A stretch of 64,000 nucleotides of DNA. Source: Priestia megaterium (GTDB taxonomy: Bacteria; Bacillota; Bacilli; Bacillales; Bacillaceae_H). Location: positions 495,973 to 559,972 of the forward strand of contig VTEF01000002.1 of NCBI GenBank assembly GCA_008180335.1. The letters are read 5' to 3'. This document shows, piece by piece, positions 36,996-44,435 of this stretch. Each line of letters opens with the position of its first letter. Within the stretch, counting starts at the first letter, position 1. The notes beneath the pieces are model-generated. The model saw nothing but the letters and a program-made list of their open reading frames with translations. It was not told the DNA's origin and made no database searches. The position numbers were made by a program, and so were the translations under genes.

Positions 36996-37215
36996 CAGGC
37001 ATTGGAAATATAAAGATGCATATATTGTACGTGTGCAAGCAGAAGAATGATTTCTAGCTGTTTCATATCATCTTAAAAAACAAGGACTTAGCCAGTTCAC
37101 TTTTCATACTTCCTTTCGTTCCTCGTTAGGCGATTTAAAAAACGTGCATTAAGAAGATGTTAAAAGCTTCCTTAATGATAAACTGAGTATAAATAAACTT
37201 TTAGATAAAATGTGA
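36996..37215 (+). pseudogene. Degenerate ORF with several in-frame stops
   Basis: One frame reads as protein across stops: RHWKYKDAYIVRVQAEE, TGA (37048), FLAVSYHLKKQGLSQFTF and about 15 more residues, TAA (37150), EDVKSFLNDKLSINKLLDKM, then TGA 37213. Continuous coding character despite the stops suggests a decayed gene of unknown family. The area from 36790 to 36995 shows nothing. Confidence 0.4.
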
Positions 37216-37306
37216 GGGGAGCGGAAACTCATTTAGTAGAGCGTTCAAAATACGATGTGATTTCTCTTTTGAGAAATATTAAATTATAAATAGAAAGGAA
37301 TTAAGG

Positions 37307-37909
37307 ATGACAGTGATTGAAATTAAGCATGCCAGTGAATTAGGAGAAAACTCTAAAAAAAAGATAAGTGAAATTTTTGTTGATGGTTTTGGTCAGCATT
37401 TTACGTTTTTTTCAAAAAATAATAAAAAACTGATAGACGCGTTCGAGCATATGTTTGTTATGGATGTTTTCTATGCTGCTATTATAGACGGAGAAATTAC
37501 TAGTATAACAGCCTGTACCAATGGTAAAGGTTCTTCTGTTTACTTGAATAAAAAAGAATTAAGAAAACATTTAGGATTTTACAAAGGTACACTTGCTTAC
37601 ATGTTTTTAAAACCCGAATTTCAAAAGCCTCCAATTGAAACGGGAGATGAAATAGCATCTGTTGAATTTGTTGCTACAGCTTCTAAATTCAGAGGAAAAG
37701 GTGCTGCAACAGCCATCATGAATCATCTTTTTTCATTGCCTCAATATAATGAATATGTTTTAGAAGTGGCTGATACAAATACAAGTGCAGTAAAATCATA
37801 TGAAAAGCTAGGCTATAAAGAATTTAAACGCGTAAAACAAAAACATAGCAAAAGAAGCGGAGTTAATGATCTTGTATATATGAAATATAGAAAGCCAAAT
37901 AGAAAATAA
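37307..37909 (+). CDS. GNAT family N-acetyltransferase
   Basis: 200 residues. The acetyl-CoA binding segment is ATASKFRGKGAATAIMNHL near residue 125, with VKSYEKLGYKEF near 165. The N-terminal region is longer than in minimal GNATs. AAAGGAATTAAGG lies before the ATG. Substrate unknown. Confidence 0.85.
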   Translation: MTVIEIKHASELGENSKKKISEIFVDGFGQHFTFFSKNNKKLIDAFEHMFVMDVFYAAIIDGEITSITACTNGKGSSVYLNKKELRKHLGFYKGTLAYMFLKPEFQKPPIETGDEIASVEFVATASKFRGKGAATAIMNHLFSLPQYNEYVLEVADTNTSAVKSYEKLGYKEFKRVKQKHSKRSGVNDLVYMKYRKPNRK

Positions 37910-38049
37910 CCGTTTTCTATACTGATCTATACAAGAATCCCAATTAAAATATAATGTAACAACCAAGAAGCTTTGGGTGAGATGATTATATACTTAAAAT
38001 CCATAGAGCGAAAATCTATTAACAAAATGAAACGAAGGAGACGATAAAA

Positions 38050-38478
38050 GTGGAGATTCGGAAAAATACAGTTGCTGACATTGAACAGCTCGTTCAGATA
38101 TGGTATGAAAGTTCAATAAAAGCACATGATTTTATTAATCATGAATATTGGGATGCACAGAAACAAGACATGAAGGAAAAGTATCTGCCAATGTCAGAAA
38201 CGTATGTATTATGTGTTGATCAAGAAATCATCGGCTTTGTTTCAGTAGTAGGTCAGTATTTAGCTGCATTATTCATCGCTAATGACTACCAGGGAAACGG
38301 TTATGGAAAGGAATTAGTAAGCTTTATCAAACAAAAAAGAAAGCATCTTCAACTAAAAGTGTACGCCAAAAACGAGCAGGCTGTTCAATTTTATTTGAAA
38401 AATCATTTTTTGAAAAAACAAGAATTAATCGATGAACAAACAGGCGAAAAAGAAATGTTAATGGAATGGAAAAAGTGA
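38050..38478 (+). CDS. GNAT family N-acetyltransferase (YjaB/PhnO-like)
   Basis: 142 residues from GTG 38050 with GAAGGAG upstream. Begins MEIRKNTVADIEQLVQIWYE; the acetyl-CoA loop NDYQGNGYGKELV and YLKNHFLKK follow. It resembles small acetyltransferases that act on amines or thiols. Substrate unknown. Confidence 0.85.
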   Translation: MEIRKNTVADIEQLVQIWYESSIKAHDFINHEYWDAQKQDMKEKYLPMSETYVLCVDQEIIGFVSVVGQYLAALFIANDYQGNGYGKELVSFIKQKRKHLQLKVYAKNEQAVQFYLKNHFLKKQELIDEQTGEKEMLMEWKK

Positions 38479-38849
38479 AATGGATAAGTGTAAAGAATAA
38501 ACTCATTAACGGTTTCCATTAAAAAGCGATTGAAAAAACGGCTGTGCAAAATTGCAACGTACAAAAGCGGTGGCTTCGTATCTTTATCCTAAAAGAGAGC
38601 TGATTCAAAAGTTTTGGCTTTTGACAGTAATAATCTTATCATTAAAGGGGGTTATTGTTAACTTGTTTTTGATAATAGTTTTGATAACGAGTGAATAAGG
38701 GTTTTGTGACCAAAAATTTTAGAAATTTACGTTTATCAAATACATTCATTTTTGAGATTTAATTTATAGAATAATTTTATAGCGTGAAAAAATGGACGTT
38801 AAAGTTATAATTATGTATATTCTTTCAAATGAGGTGAAGTGGATGTAGT
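38479..38849. other. Intergenic region, no gene seen
   Basis: AT-rich; no ORF with a ribosome binding site. It borders the decayed IS3 element. Confidence 0.5.
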
Positions 38850-39376
38850 TCCGTATTGTTCGAGTAATTAATTCCGGATGTTTTTGCACATCCCCTATTT
38901 TCACGTTCACGATTAGATTCAATATCTTGCAAAGGCTGATAATACGTATTTCTGGAAATCCCTAAAACGTTACATAAGGTCTTAACAGCATATTGATCTT
39001 TATAATCATCTATAACAGTAGTTAGCTCAGTAAGACTTGTTTTCTCACGAATATGGCTATAGCCTTTTTTAAGATCTTATTTTCCTCCTGAAAGCGACGA
39101 ATCTGCTTTTGTAGATTAGCAAAATCGTCTGGAGTAACAGAAGTTCCATCTTCCAATTCCATTGGGGGAAATTGATTAATCCATTTGTAAATGGGTACAT
39201 CAGAAACGCCATATTTACTGCATAAATTCTTTACTGAACTACCAGAACGGTAAAGACCACCATTTTTTTAAAGTCTTCATTAAATTTTTTGCTTGCATTT
39301 TGATTTCCCATAAAGGACACAACCTTTCATTTTTATTATGATCAATTATTAGAAAACTTAACTAAGATGTGTCCAT
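38850..39376 (-). mobile_element. Truncated, decayed IS3-family insertion sequence
   Basis: On the minus strand an orfA starts at ATG about 39312 (MGNQNASKKFNEDFKK). It is shifted one base after FKK, then reads the typical HTH SGSSVKNLCSKYGVSDVPIY and the FQEENKILKKA leucine-rich end. An orfB beginning follows in another frame (DQYAVKTLCNVLGISRNTYY) and is cut off near 38850. A TGGACACATCTTA-like terminal sequence marks the left end near 39375, with GGACACA repeated inverted near orfA. It cannot encode active transposase. Confidence 0.75.
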
Positions 39377-39496
39377 AAACAATACTAGCATTAATTTGGG
39401 ATTAACCCTTTATTTTTTATGACTTTTTGTAATTTAGGTAAAAAGCAAAATTTAATATATAGATACGGAAAGCTATAGCTGCCGTAATGATTAATT

Positions 39497-39528
39497 AAAA
39501 GTGACTCATACAGGGTCACTTTTTTTGT
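39497..39528 (+). terminator. Rho-independent terminator
   Basis: AAAAGTGAC / GTCACTTTT stem followed by T residues; orphan terminator in the accessory region. Confidence 0.8.
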
Positions 39529-39572
39529 CAAAAGGAAAAACGTAAATTTTTTTAAAAAGTTTTACAATCTCG

Positions 39573-39647
39573 ATGGAAGAATTAGGGTTAGCCCATATCA
39601 TCAATGCGGGTGGTTCTCCATTAGAACAGGTTCAGCCAATTTTATAG
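39573..39647 (+). pseudogene. Tyrosine recombinase C-terminal remnant
   Basis: A 24-codon piece reading MEELGLAHIINAGGSPLEQV and four more residues, then TAG. It matches the region around the conserved His-x-x-x...Gly of XerD/phage integrases (H-x-L-L-N-x-G before the Q-x-x-L-G-H motif). Upstream and downstream integrase sequence is missing. Trace of a past integrative element. Confidence 0.5.
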
Positions 39648-39785
39648 GTAATTTTATTTATATAAATTTTTAATACTTATCATTTTAGCAGCCTATCTGA
39701 AAAATAAAAATCGTTAAAGTGATTAACTCAAGAAAAGGAAGCTTTAATCGAAGTTTCCTTTTGAATTTTAGGTGATCATTTGCTT

Positions 39786-39822
39786 ATAACGATCTTCCGC
39801 AATCGGGCCAGATTGTTGAATA
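39786..39822 (+). repeat. 37-bp imperfect direct repeat, left copy
   Basis: Starts ATAACGATCTTCCGCAATCG and ends TTGTTGAATA. The right copy at 40432-40468 shares the same frame of conserved blocks (ATAACG, TCTTC, AAT, GGGC, TTGTTGAATA). The two flank one GNAT gene. Confidence 0.7.
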
Positions 39823-39892
39823 CCGGAAATGGGTATATACTAAAATAAGGAAAAGATTGTGAGGGGAAGCTATAAAAATGGAGGGCATAATA

Positions 39893-40393
39893 ATGTTTGA
39901 AGATTCTTATTTAATTAATCTAAGAAATACCAAGAAGGATGATATAGATTTTATTTTCGATTTAGAGTCTGATATGGAAAATTCACAATTTATAATTCCT
40001 TGGTCTAAAGTGAAACATTTGAATTCTTTAACTGACGATAACCTATTACATTTGATAATTGAGGATAAAAATAATAACACACGTGTTGGATATATTATAT
40101 TGGCTGGTTTAAGAAACCCTAATCAAAGCCTTGAATTAATGAGAATTACAATTGGCTCAAAGGGTAAAGGTTATGGAAATGAAGCGCTAAAAATAATTAA
40201 GGATTGGACCTTTAACAAATTTAAAGCAAACCGGTTATGGTTAGATGTTAAAGTTAATAACACACGTGCTATGCACCTTTATAAAAAACAAGGTTTTAAA
40301 GTTGAAGGCACATTGAGAGAATGTTTAAAAAATAATAATGGATATCAGTCACTACATTTAATGTCCATATTGAAACGAGAATACATAGATTAA
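39893..40393 (+). CDS. GNAT family N-acetyltransferase (RimJ/RimL-like)
   Basis: 166 residues from ATG 39893, which has GGAGGG 8 nt upstream; ATG 39878 is less well placed. The acetyl-CoA loop is GSKGKGYGNEALK, and the ANRLWLDVKVNNTRAMHLYK to YKKQGFKVEGTLRE segment is typical of RimJ/RimL or spermidine-type enzymes. It is AT-rich and flanked by 37-bp direct repeats, suggesting recent acquisition as a cassette. Substrate unknown. Confidence 0.88.
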   Translation: MFEDSYLINLRNTKKDDIDFIFDLESDMENSQFIIPWSKVKHLNSLTDDNLLHLIIEDKNNNTRVGYIILAGLRNPNQSLELMRITIGSKGKGYGNEALKIIKDWTFNKFKANRLWLDVKVNNTRAMHLYKKQGFKVEGTLRECLKNNNGYQSLHLMSILKREYID

Positions 40394-40431
40394 CATCCTT
40401 TTCTATTCTATTTCAGTAATACCAGTTTTCT

Positions 40432-40468
40432 ATAACGTTCTTCAAGAATAGGGCGCTTTTGTTGAATA
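40432..40468 (+). repeat. 37-bp imperfect direct repeat, right copy
   Basis: Starts ATAACGTTCTTCAAGAATAG and ends TTGTTGAATA, in the same orientation as 39786-39822. Confidence 0.7.
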
Positions 40469-40905
40469 AACAAAATAATCAAAGGCTGGAAATATGCAAT
40501 TATTTATTCATTTCTTGCATGTTTTCGGCTTTTTTTCTATTCAAAAAACATACAGAATTTTTTAAATGCCACCAATATATATAGGGAATCAGCTTTTTTG
40601 TAGAATTTCATTAGCATATAATATACACGTTTTGTCTGCAATATCGCTTAGAGTAGTAAGATTAACGGTTTTACGTGTCGAAATTTGCTTAGCGTATAAA
40701 TCCGTTAAAATGTGGGCGGTACCCCTTAAAAAAGAATTAGAACAATACCTTGAAACAGTTTAAAAAATCATCTTCAATTCTATCATTCAACTAAGAACTC
40801 GATTGCATAAAACCTCACTTTTTTATGCAGCTGCCAGGCTTCTTGAGAAGCCAAAAAACGTTGATAAATCAACGATGTATAAAATCCTGCATAATCGATA
40901 AAAAA
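40469..40905. other. Decayed accessory DNA
   Basis: No intact gene. A short frame at about 40848-40901 (KPKNVDKSTMYKILHNR then TAA) looks like the helix-turn-helix end of a recombinase or transposase. An unsupported 65-codon frame at 40566 has no ribosome binding site. Confidence 0.4.
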
Positions 40906-40910
40906 CAGAC

Positions 40911-40951
40911 AAGAGCCAAACCCTTGATACGACTGAGTTTGGCTCTTTTGC
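40911..40951 (+). terminator. Rho-independent terminator
   Basis: AAGAGCCAAAC / GTTTGGCTCTT stem then TTTTG. Confidence 0.85.
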
Positions 40952-41005
40952 TAACTTCATATAGTTGGCATTATGTTAACTAGATTTGTAAACTTTAAAA
41001 TTCAT

Positions 41006-41134
41006 TTAAAAATTGAAGTACTCTTTAATTGTAAAAAAAGCAATTACTACAAGGATTAAAATTATCATACATCTTGGTTTACCTACAAATGTTCTATCAA
41101 ATATATCATTATTATTATTGTTATTATTATCCAT
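41006..41134 (-). CDS. Small Asn-rich membrane protein, 42 residues
   Basis: Minus-strand ATG at 41134 with GGGAGG about 7 nt upstream. MDNNNNNNNDIFDRTFVGKP is followed by one membrane segment (MIILILVVIAFFTI) and KEYFNF. Divergent from the secreted protein at 41225, with 90 bp between. Not recognised; an immunity-like or regulatory role for the pair is speculation. Confidence 0.6.
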   Translation of the reverse strand: MDNNNNNNNDIFDRTFVGKPRCMIILILVVIAFFTIKEYFNF

Positions 41135-41224
41135 AAATATACCTCCCTATTTTAAATTAGCAGATTAAAATATTATAAAATATATTTATACATTATTAAA
41201 AATACTTAAAATGGGGTAGAGAAA

Positions 41225-41971
41225 ATGAAGAAGGCAATCTCTTACTTGATGGCTTTTACAATGTTGTTTTTACTAGTTATTCCAGTCAGCGCAAAAGAAA
41301 AAGAAGTAGTACAAAAGGAAAAAGTAATCTACCAAGCTAAAGAGATTACTAATCAAAAAGAATTATACGAGAGAGCAGTAAAAGGAATTAAAGACGTTCC
41401 AATCAATGATTTAAGTTTACCTAAACAAGAAATGAAAAACAATCAAACAAAAGAGAATGTTGAACTCTCAGAACATGTAACGTCCCAATTATTAAATGTA
41501 AAGACTGTTGATGATACTGAAATTCAAGAAATCGCTGTGACTACTTTTGTAACTCCTGAATCTTCAACAATTTTAGAACCAACTTTTACAACTTTTGCAA
41601 CTTCAGGTAGCAAAAGCGAGGAAGAATGGGATAGCTCATACGGTGTTAGAGCTTACTCTACTATCTATTATTCAAGAACAACTAAAGATGGTGTAAGCTA
41701 TGCAAAAGTTACAAAAGCATCTGGAGGATGGTCTATTTCCGATAGCAGTATTTCCCTTTCTAGTAGAAAAGTAACTATAGGAACAAGTGGATGGCCAGCA
41801 GGAACTCAAAGTATCACTAAATATCCAACTGGAAACTCTTGGAGTTATTCAACACCTACTTCTTGGGAATACATATCAACGACTAGTGGGCATTCAATAG
41901 GAGCTACATCTACAGTTACCTTAAAAAGAGGAAGCAGTACTTGGACATTGAAGCTAAATAATAACTTATAA
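41225..41971 (+). CDS. Secreted Ser/Thr-rich protein of unknown function
   Basis: 248 residues with a clear signal peptide (MKKAISYLMAFTMLFLLVIP, cleavage after VSA). A charged pro-like region (about 25-130) is followed by a C-terminal domain rich in Ser, Thr, Gly, Tyr and Trp with alternating strands (GVRAYSTIYYSRTTKDGV, VTLKRGSSTWTLKLNNN). No cysteines and no catalytic motif. The beta-rich end could be an extracellular binding or lytic domain. AT-rich codon use and accessory surroundings suggest acquisition. Confidence 0.8.
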   Translation: MKKAISYLMAFTMLFLLVIPVSAKEKEVVQKEKVIYQAKEITNQKELYERAVKGIKDVPINDLSLPKQEMKNNQTKENVELSEHVTSQLLNVKTVDDTEIQEIAVTTFVTPESSTILEPTFTTFATSGSKSEEEWDSSYGVRAYSTIYYSRTTKDGVSYAKVTKASGGWSISDSSISLSSRKVTIGTSGWPAGTQSITKYPTGNSWSYSTPTSWEYISTTSGHSIGATSTVTLKRGSSTWTLKLNNNL

Positions 41972-41978
41972 ATGAATT

Positions 41979-42003
41979 AGGTTGCCTTCATGGCAACCTT
42001 TTA
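41979..42003 (+). terminator. Rho-independent terminator
   Basis: AGGTTGCC TTCAT GGCAACCTTTT directly after the secreted-protein gene. Confidence 0.85.
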
Positions 42004-42106
42004 GCCTTTAAGGCATTAACGAAAAATAAATAAATTTAGTATTGTGCAATTCTAAAGACGAATTGCTATTTAATATAGAGTGAGAGGGACAAGCTTTATA
42101 AAGGGT

Positions 42107-42198
42107 AAAAAAGCCCTTATGTATCAAGGTTTTTGAGATTTTCCGTTGTTCCCGATTTCGGGAACAACGAAAAAAGCCCTTAACAAGGACTTTTTAAA
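42107..42198. repeat. Hairpin cluster with 13-bp direct repeats
   Basis: AAAAAAGCCCTTA occurs at 42107-42119 and 42170-42182. Between them is a perfect 11-bp hairpin CGTTGTTCCCG ATTT CGGGAACAACG (42144-42169). The right repeat also forms a terminator with AAGGACTTTTT. Bidirectional termination is the plain reading; closeness to a serine recombinase also allows a recombination site. Confidence 0.6.
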
Positions 42199-42360
42199 AT
42201 AATTTGATAGGTAATTTTTTTAAAACTGGATTTCTCATAGCTTTCTTAAAGGCCTAGTGACAGGGTAACTGCTCTAATCCGCAGGATTATTTCCAATAAA
42301 AGTAATTAATTGTTTAGTAAGGTTATAGAAAAGAAACGACAATGAAAAAACAAAAATCAA

Positions 42361-43224
42361 TTACCCTGTGAGACCTAATTCATCACAATAAACATCTGCT
42401 TCAATAAAACAATTCCGCATATCTGCTTCGCTATCCATTTCTTTGAGGATATCATACACTGTCTTTTCCAAATCATCCACAGTTGTATAGGGGACGTAGA
42501 TTATATACTCGTTATCTATGATCTCCATATTGTAATGATCTTTTAGGAACTGCTCGATACTTTCTCTTACTTTCCCTTTGCCACGTACAAATTTATTGTT
42601 ATTTTCTATTCGCAGCCCCATTCTTATTTTGGTAGTGTTTTCTAGATCAATATGAGCTTGTTTCTCTTTGCCTTGTGTTCGTATGTACCGATACAATGTC
42701 GCTTGACTTATTCCGGTCATTTCCACAATCTCGCTAATACTGTACTCCTTAGAGTGATATAGATTCAGAGCCTTATTTATCTGTTTTTCTTTCACTTTTG
42801 GACGGCCGCCATTTCTACCTCTTGCTCTAGCACTCTCTAGCCCTTCTTGTGTTCGTTGAGCAATTAGATCTCTTTCGAATTGGCTGAATGCTTGAAAGAC
42901 AGTAAGCATAAGTTTACCTTGTGGTGTATTCGTATCAAAATTCTCTTTTATGCTAATCAATTTAACATTTTTACTTTCAAAGTACTCAACTAACTCTATC
43001 AAATCTTTTGTACTTCGACCTAATCTCGAAAAACTCTCTACAACGATCGAATCTCCGGGTCTTACTTTGTCCTTTAATCGAATAAGTTCGGGTCTATTCT
43101 TTTTTGTTCCTGACATTTTTTCTGTTAGTATTTCGGTGCAGTTGTATTCGCCCAACAAATCTAATTGCCGGATCAAATCTTGCTGCTTGGTACTAACCCT
43201 TGCATATCCATAAGTGTATTGCAT
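42361..43224 (-). CDS. Serine recombinase (resolvase/invertase) with C-terminal extension
   Basis: 287 residues from the second of two adjacent ATGs (GGGGGG upstream). The catalytic serine is in YGYARVSTKQQ; Arg-rich SRLGRSTKDL and the FERDLIAQRTQEGLESARARG helix follow. An HTH at about 150-185 (YSISEIVEMTGISQATLYRY) completes a normal Tn3/Hin-type enzyme. About 100 further residues form an extra acidic alpha/beta domain of unknown role. Most resolvases stop near residue 185-200. Confidence 0.9.
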   Translation of the reverse strand: MQYTYGYARVSTKQQDLIRQLDLLGEYNCTEILTEKMSGTKKNRPELIRLKDKVRPGDSIVVESFSRLGRSTKDLIELVEYFESKNVKLISIKENFDTNTPQGKLMLTVFQAFSQFERDLIAQRTQEGLESARARGRNGGRPKVKEKQINKALNLYHSKEYSISEIVEMTGISQATLYRYIRTQGKEKQAHIDLENTTKIRMGLRIENNNKFVRGKGKVRESIEQFLKDHYNMEIIDNEYIIYVPYTTVDDLEKTVYDILKEMDSEADMRNCFIEADVYCDELGLTG

Positions 43225-43299
43225 CATAACCCCCCTTTTTACTTTTGAATCAGCTCCTTTTTCTATTTCTTATCGTTAAAGCTGTCTGCTCAAAGCAGT

Positions 43300-44169
43300 T
43301 TATTTCTTCCTCCAGTGAATGGAAGGGTCTGAAGGATGCTCATCATTTTTTAATAGGAAATGTTGCAAGCCTTCCAAATCATCTGTGTTGATGAAATCGA
43401 CATCTGCTTTTAACAGCTCGGTCCAAATGGCCTCTCTCATTGGAGAAGGAAAATCAAGGGTTCCCCAAAAGCGGACCTTTTGTCCGTTTTTATGAGCAGC
43501 GGATACGATATTATGTAACTTATCACGCTCCGCTTTAGGCATTTCACCAATGCCGATCCACGTAAAGTGCTTAAACCAGGAATCACTGATAACGGGCATA
43601 AATTCATTAGATTCGCCCGAACCAAGGTCTGTCATTCTGCCGTCATAAGCAGCATAGCGAACGGTTTGGCTTTTCATGAATGAATAAGGGCGGTTACCGG
43701 AGACATACACAGTGACGGCACCCGGCTTTACACCTGAAGAAGTGAATTTAGTAAGCATTTTCTTATAATTTGTAAGCTGGCGATGCAATTCTTTGTATGT
43801 GGCTTCGTCTTCCGACTTGATATCAACCCATAAGATAAAGTCGTGGTTATAGCGTGGATAAATTTTGCCATGATTTTTCTTGGCAATTGCCATTAATGGG
43901 TCTAGGTAAAGCGACTTCAAAGTACGATCAGCTTTCACTTCTATTTTATTATGAGCAACAAGAAGTTCTCCATTTTCAAGCCAAACATCAGCCTCTACAC
44001 TTGTGAAACCATGGTCTAGTGCATCTAATAATGGACGTTCATGCTCGTAATCATTGTGGGCATGGGCTTTTGCAAGCGGGATAACCGATTTTTGCGCTTC
44101 TGCAGCAACGGCTGTTGAATGCATTATTCCCACGCTGCAAATAATCAGTAAAAAGAGTAATTTTTTCAT
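43300..44169 (-). CDS. Secreted PI-PLC/GDPD-like phosphodiesterase
   Basis: 289 residues from the ATG at 44169 (AGAGGTG upstream; 44199 is less likely). A signal peptide (MKKLLFLLIICSVGIMHS) ends near AVAAEA. The TIM-barrel entry AHAHNDYEHERPLLDALDHG, EADVWLENGEL with VAHN, and the final DFINTDDLEGL match the phosphatidylinositol phospholipase C/glycerophosphodiesterase superfamily. Likely exported or wall-associated lipid or teichoic-acid phosphodiesterase. Substrate unknown. Confidence 0.85.
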   Translation of the reverse strand: MKKLLFLLIICSVGIMHSTAVAAEAQKSVIPLAKAHAHNDYEHERPLLDALDHGFTSVEADVWLENGELLVAHNKIEVKADRTLKSLYLDPLMAIAKKNHGKIYPRYNHDFILWVDIKSEDEATYKELHRQLTNYKKMLTKFTSSGVKPGAVTVYVSGNRPYSFMKSQTVRYAAYDGRMTDLGSGESNEFMPVISDSWFKHFTWIGIGEMPKAERDKLHNIVSAAHKNGQKVRFWGTLDFPSPMREAIWTELLKADVDFINTDDLEGLQHFLLKNDEHPSDPSIHWRKK

Positions 44170-44435
44170 TTCATTTTTCACCTCTGTAAATTGATTCATC
44201 TTTAATCATAACTAGAGATGAAGAGAACGCCATACGACTGTTCATTTTTTTACAAAAATGAAAGATACTTTACAAAACTCTTGTTTTGTTTGCTCTCGAA
44301 AAAAGAAAAGACAAAGCAACAGCTTGCTAAAGCGAAAGCCTTTCTATTTTTTGAATATCTTAATAGATAATACATAGAAAATTTACAAACGGCTGATATT
44401 CTAAAATAGCAAAAAAAGAAGGAGTGTGAAAAAAG

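Noticed and set aside
40566-40763. 65-codon frame in the accessory region
   Set aside because: No ribosome binding site, atypical composition and no recognisable protein character.
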